A stretch of DNA of 10,185 nt. It comes from Polyangia bacterium. GTDB lineage: Bacteria; Myxococcota_A; Polyangia; Polyangiales; Polyangiaceae. The notes under the pieces are model-generated. The model searched no databases. It saw only the letters and a list, made by a program, of their open reading frames with translations, and was not told the origin of the DNA. A program made the translations under genes and the position numbers. The stretch lies in NCBI GenBank assembly GCA_030433055.1, contig JAUILJ010000212.1, positions 1 to 10,185 on the forward strand. Reading direction: 5' to 3'. Below, one piece after another: positions 1 to 7,224 of this stretch. Positions within the stretch are counted from its first letter, which is position 1, and each line of letters begins with the position of its first letter.

Positions 1-180
1 AGCCGACTGCAGCTCCTCGATGTCTTCGGGAGTGAGCTGCGTCAGCCAGTCTTCGCGTGACGCGAGCTCGTCGCCACGCCACGCGGCTGGGCCACCGACC
101 GGTTCGGTCGGAAGCTCCGTGTGCGGCCGGATCAAGTAGTGCAGTGTCTGCCGCGTGACGGAGTTGTAAGCGCGAGGCAT
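1..180 (-). CDS. TauD/TfdA-like Fe(II)/2-oxoglutarate dioxygenase, N-terminal fragment
   Basis: Only the first 60 residues are in the window; the gene runs off the left edge. Translation begins MPRAYNSVTR and carries GPAAWRGDEL at about residues 30-39, then a DWLTQLTPEDIEEL helix. A 'G-P-A-A-W-x-G-x-E-L ... W ... L-t-x-x-E/D-I-x-E-L' pattern is typical of the segment before the catalytic core in TauD/TfdA-type dioxygenases (clavaminate-synthase-like fold), which oxidise small substrates using Fe(II) and 2-oxoglutarate. The HxD...H iron ligands would lie beyond the edge and cannot be checked, and the substrate cannot be inferred. The start is well fixed: an in-frame TGA lies three codons upstream of the ATG at 180, with only a weak GTGAG-like ribosome binding site. 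The gene follows prfC on the same strand after 39 bases, so it may be read from the same transcript. Confidence 0.66.
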   Translation of the reverse strand, partial: MPRAYNSVTRQTLHYLIRPHTELPTEPVGGPAAWRGDELASREDWLTQLTPEDIEELQSA

Positions 181-219
181 CGAAGCTCACGAGTGTACAC
201 CGGGCGCGGCGTCTGGGGC

Positions 220-1806
220 CTAGGTCTGTTCTTTGGTCTTCAGGAAGCGGATCTTTGGCCACTCTTTCTCGGTCGTCTCGAGGTGCCAGTTGTTGCGAGC
301 CAGGAAGACCGGCGCGTTGTCGTGGTCCTCGGCGCCCGCGCCGCGATTCGCGTCGATGAAGCGCTTCAGCTCGAGGAAGTCATCACACTCCACCCAGCGC
401 GCCGTGTGCAGGGCCGTCCCTTCGAAGCGCACCGGGATCTCGTATTCCGTACGGATGCGATCTGCGAGTACGTCGAACTGCAAAGAACCGACGACACCGA
501 CGATCCAGTTGCCACCGATCGTGGTCTTGAAGACTCGCGCGGCGCCTTCCTCTGCCAGCTGGAGGAGCGCTCGGCCGAGGTGCTTGCTGCGCATGGGGTC
601 TTCCGCGCGCACCGACTGCAGCAGCTCAGGAGCGAAGCTCGGCACTCCCGTGAACACGATGTCCTCGCCCTCGGTGAGCGTGTCGCCGATGCGTAGGTTA
701 CCGTGGTTCGGGACGCCGATGATGTCGCCTGGCCAGGCCTCTTCGGCGATCTCTCGGTCTTGCCCCAGGAAGGTCAGGGGGTTGTGGATGGCCATCACCT
801 TCCCGGTGCGGGCGTGCTTGAGCTTGGCGCCCCGCTCGAAGTGCCCCGAGCAGATCCGCACGAAAGCGATGCGGTCGCGGTGCTTCGGGTCCATGTTCGC
901 CTGGATCTTGAACACGAAGGCGCTGACCTTGGACTCGCTTGGCTCGACCGCGCGAGACTTGGTTGGCTGCGGCCGAGGGCTCGGTGCGTGGTGCGCCAGG
1001 CCGTCGAGCAACGCGCGCACACCGAAGTTGACCAGGGCGCTGCCGCAGAAGACCGGTGTGAGGTTGCCCTCGAGGTACGCCTCGAGCTCGAACGGCTTGC
1101 ACAGCCCCTTCGCCATCTCCACTTCCTCGCGGAGCCGCGCGAGCACGGCCTCGTCCAGCAGCTTGTCTGCCTCGGGGTTCCCCAGGCCCTGGATGGCCTT
1201 GCCTTCGCTAGCCACCGCGCGCGCGGTCTTGTCCATCAGCACGATGCGGTCGGCGATGATGTCGTAGTACCCCGCGAAGCGATCGCCCATCCCGATGGGC
1301 CAGGTGACCGGGGTCACCTCGAGCTGGAGATCCTGCTCGACCTCGTCGAGCAACTCGATCACGTCGCGCGCTTCGCGATCGAGCTTGTTGATGAAGGTGG
1401 TGATGGGCATGTCCCGCAGGCGACACACCTCGAACAGCTTGCGGGTCTGAGTCTCGATGCCCTTGGCGGCGTCGAGCACCATCACCGCCGAGTCGACCGC
1501 CGTCAGCGTGCGGTAGGTGTCCTCGCTGAAGTCTTCGTGGCCCGGCGTATCCAGCAGGTTGAACGTCTTGTCCCCGTAGTCGAACGTCATTGCCGCCGAG
1601 GTCACGGAGATCCCCCGTTCGCGCTCCACCTTCATCCAGTCCGAGCGGGCGCGGCGCTGCTCACCGCGGGCCTTGACTGCGCCGGCCATCTGGATCGCTC
1701 CGCCGAACAGCAGGAGCTTCTCGGTGAGCGTCGTCTTGCCGGCGTCTGGGTGGCTGATGATGGCGAACGTACGCCGCTTCTGGATTTCTTGTTCGAGCTT
1801 GGTCAT
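220..1806 (-). CDS. prfC: Peptide chain release factor 3 (RF3), translational GTPase
   Basis: RF3 is a cytosolic GTPase that removes RF1/RF2 from the ribosome after the nascent peptide has been released. From the ATG at 1806 the protein is 528 residues, essentially the length of E. coli RF3 (529). Visible motifs are the P-loop SHPDAGKTT (18-26), switch region RGISVTSAAMTF (64-75), DTPGHEDF (86-93), NKLD (140-143) and a G5-like CGSAL (254-258). The second and third domains follow without interruption, with RF3-type stretches such as FVFKIQANMDPKHRDR (297-312) and VVGSLQFDVL (438-447). The start at 1806 is chosen because GGAGG lies 5 bases upstream and because it gives the family length; an upstream in-frame GTG at 1848 would add 14 unlike residues. 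The gene follows the RND pump gene by 67 bases on the same strand, so read-through expression is possible although the functions are unrelated. No frameshift or missing motif was seen. Confidence 0.97.
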   Translation of the reverse strand: MTKLEQEIQKRRTFAIISHPDAGKTTLTEKLLLFGGAIQMAGAVKARGEQRRARSDWMKVERERGISVTSAAMTFDYGDKTFNLLDTPGHEDFSEDTYRTLTAVDSAVMVLDAAKGIETQTRKLFEVCRLRDMPITTFINKLDREARDVIELLDEVEQDLQLEVTPVTWPIGMGDRFAGYYDIIADRIVLMDKTARAVASEGKAIQGLGNPEADKLLDEAVLARLREEVEMAKGLCKPFELEAYLEGNLTPVFCGSALVNFGVRALLDGLAHHAPSPRPQPTKSRAVEPSESKVSAFVFKIQANMDPKHRDRIAFVRICSGHFERGAKLKHARTGKVMAIHNPLTFLGQDREIAEEAWPGDIIGVPNHGNLRIGDTLTEGEDIVFTGVPSFAPELLQSVRAEDPMRSKHLGRALLQLAEEGAARVFKTTIGGNWIVGVVGSLQFDVLADRIRTEYEIPVRFEGTALHTARWVECDDFLELKRFIDANRGAGAEDHDNAPVFLARNNWHLETTEKEWPKIRFLKTKEQT

Positions 1807-1873
1807 GAGCGCCTCCGCCGTAGCACGCCGGGGGGCGCTGCTTAGCACGAGGTGCCGAGAGGCGCGACCAGGG
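1807..1873 (-). other. Structured leader between RND pump stop and prfC start
   Basis: This 67-base gap holds three potential helices when read as minus-strand RNA. An outer 7-bp perfect stem pairs GCGCCTC (1865-1859) with GAGGCGC (1815-1809). Inside it are a small hairpin, GCAC-CTC-GTGC (1855-1845), and a stronger one, AGCA-(bulged G)-CGCC with loop CCCC and GGCG-TGCT (1842-1822). Together they could form a three-way junction, and the outer stem would bury most of the prfC GGAGG. No U-tract follows any stem, so a classic intrinsic terminator is not supported. Short GC stems arise easily by chance in DNA this GC-rich, so any regulatory role is inference. Confidence 0.4.
1812..1816 (-). promoter_or_regulatory. 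prfC ribosome binding site
   Basis: On the minus strand GGAGG stands 5 bases before the ATG at 1806. It decides the prfC start against the in-frame GTG at 1848. The same bases form part of one arm of an inverted repeat with 1859-1865 (see the leader entry). Confidence 0.8.
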
Positions 1874-4800
1874 CTATTCGGCGGGAGAAGGCTTGAGCTT
1901 CGTCTTGGGCCGCTCGGGGCCGAAGTAGAACGCGCGCACGTCTTCGAGGATCAGGTAGAGCGAAGGCACCAGCACCAGCACGATGACCGTGGCCACCAAG
2001 ATGCCAAAGCCGAGGCTGATGGCCATGGGGATCAGGAATCGCGCTTGTCGATCCGTCTCGGTGATCATCGGCAGGAGGCCACCTGCGGTCGTGACCGAGG
2101 TGAGGAGGATCGGACGGAAACGCCGCACCCCGGCCTCCACCATGGCCTGGAATGCGGGCATGCCACCGGCACGAAATTCGTTGGTGGCGTGCACCAACAC
2201 CAGTGAGTCGTTCACGACCACGCCTGAGAGGGCGATCAAGCCGAACATGCTACTGATGGACAGCTCGTAGCCCATGATCAGGTGACCCAGCACCGCGCCG
2301 ACGAAGCCGAACGGGATCACGCTCATCACGATGATGGGCTGAAAGTAGGAGCGGAAGGGGATGGCGAGCAGCACGTAGATCGCCAGCATCGACAGGAAGA
2401 AGTTCCGTTTCAGGCTATCGAAGGCTTCGGCCTGACTCCGTTGCTGACCAGCGCTGTCCACTCGCAGCCCCGGGTAGCGAGCCTGGAGGTCCGGGTACAC
2501 GTCCTTGTCGAGTGCGCTGAGCACGTTCTCCACCGAGCGCACGCCTGGGGCGAGCTCGGCGGTGACGTTCACGATGCGCCGCCCGTCCTCGCGGTTGATC
2601 GAGGTGGGCGCCCGGCTCCGATCGAAGCTCGCCACGTGGGAGAGGGGGACGTTGCCCCCTTCGGGCGTCTTGATCAGCAGCTTCTCCAGGTCGTACTCGC
2701 TGGAGCGCTGCTCCGCGGGCAAGCGCACCATCACCCGCAGTTCGTTGCGCCCTCGTTGCTCTCTCAGCGCTTCTGCGCCGAAGAACGCGCCGCGCAGCTG
2801 GCGTGCTACGTCACCAGCGGTCAGCCCGAGGGTCTGCGCCGCAGGCAGCAGGTGGAAGTCCAACTGAGGTTTCCCTGCGGCATAGGTGTTCTGAATGCTG
2901 TTCAGATCCTTGAAGGCCTTCAGTGACTCCGTCAGGTCGGTCGACGCGCGCTCGAGTACGCGAGTGTCGCTATGGGACAGCTGAACGTTGAGCGCCTGGC
3001 CTGCGCCGGGGCCACTACCGCCGTTGAACGTCAGCGCTTCGACGCCGGCGATTGCCGGAGTGGCTTTGCTCCAGGCGGCCGCGAACGCGTTCGAGGAGAA
3101 GCTGCGTTTGTCGCTGGGCACGAGGTTCACGTCGATGGTGACCAGGTTGCCGCTGGACTCCTGGGCGCCGCCCCGCACCTCGGGCCCTTCTCCGAGCCGG
3201 GTGTAGACTCCGATCACGTGTTCTCGGCCGCCCAGCTGCTTGATCGTCTCTTCGGCGCTCTTCTCGAGCTGCTCGCGGACCCGTGCTCGAGCTTCCTCCG
3301 GGGCACCGTAAGGGAGACGCGCGAACGCGGTGACCTTGTTGCCTTCGAGCTTCGGGAAGAAGCTGAACGGGACGAGGCCTGCCCTCAGGAGGCCAACGGT
3401 GAGGATCAGTGCGCCAATGCCGCACGCCACGGCGATGTAACGGTGGTTGAGCGCGGTCGTGACCACCGGGCGATAGGTGCGCTCGATCAACCACTCGAGC
3501 TTCTTCGACACCCACTGCTGGCCGCGATCCACGCGCCGCGATAGCGGCTTGCCCGGGCGGCTGCTGAGGTGAGACGGCAGCACGAAGAACGACTCGATGA
3601 GCGAGAACGCCAGGGTCATGCACACGATGATGGGGATGAAGCGGAAGATCTTCCCCATCACCCCGGGCACGAAATACAGCGGAGCGAAGGCAGCGACCGT
3701 GGTCAAGATCGCGAAGGTGACCGGCACGGCCATCTCCTTCGCGCCGACGATGGCGGCCTTCATCGGCGGCACGCCTTGTTGCTGCTTGGTGTAGATGTTT
3801 TCGCCGACGACGATGGCGTCGTCCACCAACATGCCCAGGGTGACGATGAACGCGAAGCTCGTGACCATGTTCACCGAGATCCCGAGGACTGGCATCATGG
3901 CCAACGCGCCCAAAAACGAGATGGGGATCCCCAGGGAAACCCATCCTGCGAGCCTCAGCTTCAGGAACAAGGCCAGGATGATCAGCACCAGGATGAAGCC
4001 CTGAAACGCGTTCCCTTTCAACAGGTTGAGGCGTGCGTTGAGCGTCTCTGAGTCGTCGTCGAGGACGTGGACGCTCACCCCCGGCGGAAGGTCCTGCTTC
4101 AGCTCTTCAAGCGAGCTGAGCACCGCGCCTGCGACCTTCTTCGGTGTTTCGTCTCCGGTGCGGTAGGCGGTCAGCGTGAGGGCGGGCTTGCCGTCGTAGT
4201 AGGCCTCTTGATCCGTATCGCGGAAGCCATCGGTGATCGTCGCGATGTCGCCCAGGCGGATGGTGTAGCCCTCCTTGGTACCCCGGAGCTTGAGGTCCTC
4301 GAAGTCTGTCACGCTGAGCCGACGGTCCGACACGCGTACCAGTAGCTCGCCGCCCTTGGTCTCCAGCTCGCCTCCGGGTAGCTCCAGCGAGAGGGCTGCG
4401 ACCTGTTGCGCGATCTCGGGCAGGCTCAGGCCGTAGCTCTCGAGCGTTTCGCGGGGGATCTCGATGGCGACCTCGAGTGGGGGCACCTGGCCGAGCTCGA
4501 CCTGGGTCACGTCAGAGCTGTCGAGGATGCGTTCCCGAGCCCGTTCACCGACTGCGTGCAGTTCGGTGCGCTTCAGGTCGCCAGCGATCACCATCTCGAT
4601 CACGCTGCGGCGACGGATCTCGAGCTTGACCGTGGGCTTCTCCGAATCCTCGGGGAAAGATTGAATGCGGTCGACCGCGCCTTTTATGTCGGCGAGTACG
4701 GAGTTCTGGTCGACTCCGAGGTTGAGCTCGGCGACCACCGTGCCGCTGCCTTCGGAGGCGCTGGAGGTGACGCGCTTGACGCCGTCGATGCCCCGCAGCT

Positions 4801-5164
4801 CCTCTTCAACCGCCAGTACGATGCCCTGCTCCACCTCGGTCGGGCTCGCGCCTGGGTAAGGCACGGTGACCCGCACCACGTCGAGATCGAACTCGGGGAA
4901 CACCTCCTGCTTGACGAAGAATGCTCCGATCAGGCCTGACAGGATGGAAATCAGCATCAGCAGGTTGGCTGCTACGTGATTGCGCGCCATCCAGGCGATG
5001 GGGCCCTTCAGCTCCTCGGCCGTGAGCTGGTGCTCCTCGGGGTCGCTCGTGGCTTCGTCGTTCGGGGCTGGTCCAGGGACTTCTGGAGCTGTTTCCGGAG
5101 GGATGAAGTCGTCGACCGGCGTGTTTCGCCGCTCCTCACCCCCTCCTCCCGATCCGCCGCTCAT
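1874..5164 (-). CDS. RND-family efflux pump inner-membrane subunit (AcrB/HAE1-like)
   Basis: Proton-driven inner-membrane pump of the resistance-nodulation-division family. It would form a trimer and export compounds through the adaptor encoded just upstream and an outer-membrane channel. The protein has 1096 residues; AcrB relatives have about 1030-1050. The usual plan is visible: TM1 (about 64-84), a large periplasmic loop (about 90-380), TM2-TM6 (about 383-530), TM7 (about 575-595), a second periplasmic loop (about 600-915) and TM8-TM12 (about 921-1072). TM4 carries GMLVDDAIVVGEN with the proton-relay pair D448/D449. R1015 and T1022 match AcrB R971 and T978, but the TM10 lysine (AcrB K940) is V984. 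About 52 residues rich in Gly, Glu and Pro precede the normal N-terminus and would be cytoplasmic. The ATG at 5164 overlaps the adaptor stop as ATGA, and AGAGGG lies about 6 bases before it, supporting this start and translational coupling. Substrates cannot be told from sequence. Confidence 0.95.
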   Translation of the reverse strand: MSGGSGGGGEERRNTPVDDFIPPETAPEVPGPAPNDEATSDPEEHQLTAEELKGPIAWMARNHVAANLLMLISILSGLIGAFFVKQEVFPEFDLDVVRVTVPYPGASPTEVEQGIVLAVEEELRGIDGVKRVTSSASEGSGTVVAELNLGVDQNSVLADIKGAVDRIQSFPEDSEKPTVKLEIRRRSVIEMVIAGDLKRTELHAVGERARERILDSSDVTQVELGQVPPLEVAIEIPRETLESYGLSLPEIAQQVAALSLELPGGELETKGGELLVRVSDRRLSVTDFEDLKLRGTKEGYTIRLGDIATITDGFRDTDQEAYYDGKPALTLTAYRTGDETPKKVAGAVLSSLEELKQDLPPGVSVHVLDDDSETLNARLNLLKGNAFQGFILVLIILALFLKLRLAGWVSLGIPISFLGALAMMPVLGISVNMVTSFAFIVTLGMLVDDAIVVGENIYTKQQQGVPPMKAAIVGAKEMAVPVTFAILTTVAAFAPLYFVPGVMGKIFRFIPIIVCMTLAFSLIESFFVLPSHLSSRPGKPLSRRVDRGQQWVSKKLEWLIERTYRPVVTTALNHRYIAVACGIGALILTVGLLRAGLVPFSFFPKLEGNKVTAFARLPYGAPEEARARVREQLEKSAEETIKQLGGREHVIGVYTRLGEGPEVRGGAQESSGNLVTIDVNLVPSDKRSFSSNAFAAAWSKATPAIAGVEALTFNGGSGPGAGQALNVQLSHSDTRVLERASTDLTESLKAFKDLNSIQNTYAAGKPQLDFHLLPAAQTLGLTAGDVARQLRGAFFGAEALREQRGRNELRVMVRLPAEQRSSEYDLEKLLIKTPEGGNVPLSHVASFDRSRAPTSINREDGRRIVNVTAELAPGVRSVENVLSALDKDVYPDLQARYPGLRVDSAGQQRSQAEAFDSLKRNFFLSMLAIYVLLAIPFRSYFQPIIVMSVIPFGFVGAVLGHLIMGYELSISSMFGLIALSGVVVNDSLVLVHATNEFRAGGMPAFQAMVEAGVRRFRPILLTSVTTAGGLLPMITETDRQARFLIPMAISLGFGILVATVIVLVLVPSLYLILEDVRAFYFGPERPKTKLKPSPAE

Positions 5165-6420
5165 TCCTTGCCCTCTGGGCCCGCGCTCGGCGCTGGCTTG
5201 CCCTCGGGCTTGGCCTCGGGCGCGCCCTCGATCTTCACCTGCTGGCCTGGAAGCGGGAGCGCCATCGGGCTGATGACGACGCGGTCGCCGTCCTTGATCT
5301 CGCCGCCGACGTAGACGTCGGTGTCCCCGCTCCAGCGCACCTCGACCTTGCGCCGCGCCAGGCGGTTCTCCCGATCAACAATCCACACGGAATCGCCACC
5401 GGTCAGCGCGCTGCGGGGGAGCTTGGTCACACCCTGCATCGGGCGCCCGAGTATATCGACCTCCACGTAAGCCCCTGGCAGAATCGGCACCGGCGAACCG
5501 GCGTCCGGCTTCTCCAGCGGGGCGTCCACCACAATCAGCAGCTGCGCCGTGCGCGTCTTGACGTCGAGCTGCCCCAAGAGCCGGAGCACACGACCCTTGC
5601 GCTCCAGGCTGCGCTCGCCGCCCAGCCGCTGAACCACCCGGGCGTCGGACCCCACGTCCCCGTGCAGGCCCGGGATCTCGATGTCGTCGAGGCGGGACAC
5701 GGGCACACTCACTCGCACCCAGAATTGCTCGACACCCATCAGCGAGCCAATCTGGATCCCCGGGGCGACGACTTGGCCCTTCTCCACGTGCTCCGAGACG
5801 ACGATGGCGTTCATGGGCGCGCGAATCGTCGTACGCGAGAGGTTCAGCTGAGCCTGCTTGAGATTGGTCTTCGCCGAGTCCAGGCCCCATTTCACCGCGT
5901 CCATTTGCGGCTTGCGCAGCGCGAGCTGGGCCTCCTCCGCGGGGCGTCCATCGCCCACCAGGCCCCACTCTTCCTTGGCGATTTCCTGGCGGCCCTGCTC
6001 GAGCTTCATGTCCGCCTCCGCGCGCCGCACGATGCTCTTCTGTTGCCGCGCTTGCAGGGCGTATGTGCTGCCGTCGATGCGTAGCAGAGTCTCGCCTTGC
6101 TTGACTCGGCCGCCGGTGACCAGATTGGGCGAGACGTACACGACCCGCCCCGTGACCTCTGGGCTGAGCACCATTTCCTTCGCAGCTTCCACCGTGCCGG
6201 TCGCCGAGACGTGAGCCGGAAGTGTTTCCGTGCGGGATTGTACTACCTGCACCAATGGGACCTGCGGCGGCGGCTTCTCGCGCGCCGCGGATTGTCGCAG
6301 CTTGGACAGAGCCACGAACCCGCTCACGGAACTCAGGATGATCGCCATCGGGATCACCAGGCAGCCGATCACCCGCTGCTTCGTGGGGTGCTCCGCCGGC
6401 TGCGGAATGGATTCAGTCAT
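5161..6420 (-). CDS. RND efflux periplasmic adaptor (membrane fusion protein, HlyD/AcrA family)
   Basis: Periplasmic adaptor that links the RND pump to an outer-membrane channel. The protein has 419 residues. A single membrane anchor (about 17-38) follows a short polar cytoplasmic head. The first lipoyl half is at about 72-117 (GTVEAAKEMVLSPEVTGRV), a coiled-coil hairpin rich in Gln, Lys, Glu and Ala at about 118-195, and the second lipoyl half at about 196-227 (TIRAPMNAIVVSEHVEKGQ). A beta-barrel follows (about 230-325), then a membrane-proximal domain (about 328-397). The last 20 or so residues are a low-complexity Pro/Glu/Gly/Lys tail. The start codon at 6420 lies inside the end of the tetR-like gene (8-base overlap), with AAGGA about 9 bases upstream. 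The stop overlaps the pump start by 4 bases. Both overlaps point to a single operon with coupled translation. Cys20 sits before rather than after the hydrophobic stretch, so it is not a lipoprotein. Confidence 0.94.
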   Translation of the reverse strand: MTESIPQPAEHPTKQRVIGCLVIPMAIILSSVSGFVALSKLRQSAAREKPPPQVPLVQVVQSRTETLPAHVSATGTVEAAKEMVLSPEVTGRVVYVSPNLVTGGRVKQGETLLRIDGSTYALQARQQKSIVRRAEADMKLEQGRQEIAKEEWGLVGDGRPAEEAQLALRKPQMDAVKWGLDSAKTNLKQAQLNLSRTTIRAPMNAIVVSEHVEKGQVVAPGIQIGSLMGVEQFWVRVSVPVSRLDDIEIPGLHGDVGSDARVVQRLGGERSLERKGRVLRLLGQLDVKTRTAQLLIVVDAPLEKPDAGSPVPILPGAYVEVDILGRPMQGVTKLPRSALTGGDSVWIVDRENRLARRKVEVRWSGDTDVYVGGEIKDGDRVVISPMALPLPGQQVKIEGAPEAKPEGKPAPSAGPEGKE

Positions 6421-7018
6421 CAGCGGGGTCCTTGGAGTCCGGTGCGATCATCCGCCAGAGGTTCTCGACCAAGTGATCGAGATACGTTTCGCGTTCGGGG
6501 CCGATATCACGTGCCACGTGGGCCAAGAAGGGGCGGATCTGCAGCGACCCCAGAAACATCAGCGCGACCGCGTCGGGATCGCAGGCCCGAACCCGACGTT
6601 GGGCCAAGGCGTGACGCAGCCACGCGGCTAGCCGCCGCTGAGCGACCACGGGCGCGGGCAGGTCCGAGTCCCGAAACACGCTGCGGGGTTCGATGCCGGC
6701 GCCGCGCAACACAGCCACTTTCGGCACGATCTCTTCGAAGAAGTCCGTCGCCGCGCTGGCGATCTCCCGCAGCTGCTCCGGGAGCGCGCGCGCGTCTGGC
6801 CCCTGCTCCAGCTCTGCCGTCCAACGCGGCCGCTCCAGCGGAGCGAGCGCCGCGAGCATCAGCTCGTTCTTCGTTCCGAAGCGCTGAAACAAGACGCCCT
6901 GGCTCACTCCCAGACGCTGGGCGATGGCGACGGTGGACACTCCGGGACCATGCTCGAGGAAGCACTCCCGCGCTCCGTCGAGGATGGCCTCGTCACTGAT
7001 CTGGCGAGGTCGAACCAT
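6413..7018 (-). CDS. TetR/AcrR-family transcriptional regulator
   Basis: One-component repressor of 201 residues, usual for the family (about 190-220). Residues 1-55 form the TetR DNA-binding domain: MVRPRQISDEAILDGARECF as helix 1, then a helix-turn-helix at about 28-47 (STVAIAQRLGVSQGVLFQRF), ending FGTKNEL. The rest is helical with no recognisable ligand signature, as is normal for the variable effector-binding domain. The ATG at 7018 is preferred to the GTG-type start at 7090 because helix 1 begins right after it, GGAG lies about 9 bases upstream, and the extra 24 residues would run across the putative promoter and operator. It is the first gene of the pump operon and overlaps the adaptor start. 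By family precedent it most likely represses its own operon until a pump substrate binds. The ligand is unknown. Confidence 0.93.
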   Translation of the reverse strand: MVRPRQISDEAILDGARECFLEHGPGVSTVAIAQRLGVSQGVLFQRFGTKNELMLAALAPLERPRWTAELEQGPDARALPEQLREIASAATDFFEEIVPKVAVLRGAGIEPRSVFRDSDLPAPVVAQRRLAAWLRHALAQRRVRACDPDAVALMFLGSLQIRPFLAHVARDIGPERETYLDHLVENLWRMIAPDSKDPADD

Positions 7019-7047
7019 GAATCTAGTCTCCGCGGGGCTGCGGTTAG

Positions 7048-7065
7048 TAAGTAGCGGCTCACTTA
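7048..7065. promoter_or_regulatory. Putative TetR-family operator (TAAGT-N8-ACTTA)
   Basis: An 18-bp inverted repeat with perfect 5-bp arms, TAAGT (7048-7052) and ACTTA (7061-7065), centred between 7056 and 7057. It overlaps the putative -10 box and expected start site of the operon, so a bound repressor dimer would block transcription. An AT-rich patch in otherwise GC-rich sequence directly upstream of a tetR-like gene is where such operators usually lie. That this particular repressor binds it is inference. Confidence 0.5.
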
Positions 7066-7090
7066 TGAAAGCGAATCCCGCCTGCGTCAA
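7062..7090 (-). promoter_or_regulatory. Putative sigma-70-type promoter of the tetR-adaptor-pump operon
   Basis: Read on the minus strand, TTGACG (7090-7085) and CATAAG (7067-7062) are separated by exactly 17 bases. They match the -35 and -10 consensus at five and four of six positions. Transcription would begin near 7055, about 37 bases before the repressor ATG at 7018. Location, spacing and the overlapping inverted repeat support the call; no transcript evidence is available. Confidence 0.55.
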
Positions 7091-7187
7091 TCCGCATCGA
7101 GATCGCTGGAGCGGAACTCCACCCGCATCAGGTTTTCAGGGGGAGAGGCGGGCCGAAGTGCATTGGCAGCCGCTCGCTCACGGGTTT

Positions 7188-7215
7188 TTGGTGCTCGGGC
7201 GAGGTTACGTACTAA
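7188..7215 (+). promoter_or_regulatory. Possible promoter of the SCP2-hydrolase gene
   Basis: TTGGTG (7188-7193) and TACTAA (7210-7215) lie 16 bases apart on the plus strand, just upstream of the ATG at 7225. The start would be about 7 bases after the -10 box, only a few bases from the ATG, so the message would be nearly leaderless. This fits the absence of a Shine-Dalgarno sequence before 7225. The -10 match is partial, so this is weak. Confidence 0.28.
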
Positions 7216-7224
7216 GTCGAAAGC

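Noticed and set aside
233..1845. Long plus-strand open frames opposite prfC
   Set aside because: They are antisense to a gene with every RF3 motif intact, show Arg/Ser- or Leu/Arg-rich composition typical of shadow frames, and have no recognisable domain.
1807..1848. Upstream GTG start for prfC at 1848
   Set aside because: It adds 14 residues not seen in RF3, while the ATG at 1806 has GGAGG at ideal distance and gives the family length.
4991..5164. Internal ATG at 4990 as the true start of the RND pump
   Set aside because: It would cut off GPIAW, which aligns with the normal RND N-terminus, and would lose the ATGA overlap with the adaptor gene.
6352..6369. Lipobox-like VIGC at residues 17-20 of the adaptor
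   Set aside because: The hydrophobic stretch follows the cysteine instead of preceding it, so signal peptidase II processing is not expected; it is a membrane anchor.
7019..7090. Extended start of the TetR-family gene at 7090
   Set aside because: The added 24 residues are not TetR-like and would overlap the putative promoter and operator; the ATG at 7018 sits right before helix 1.
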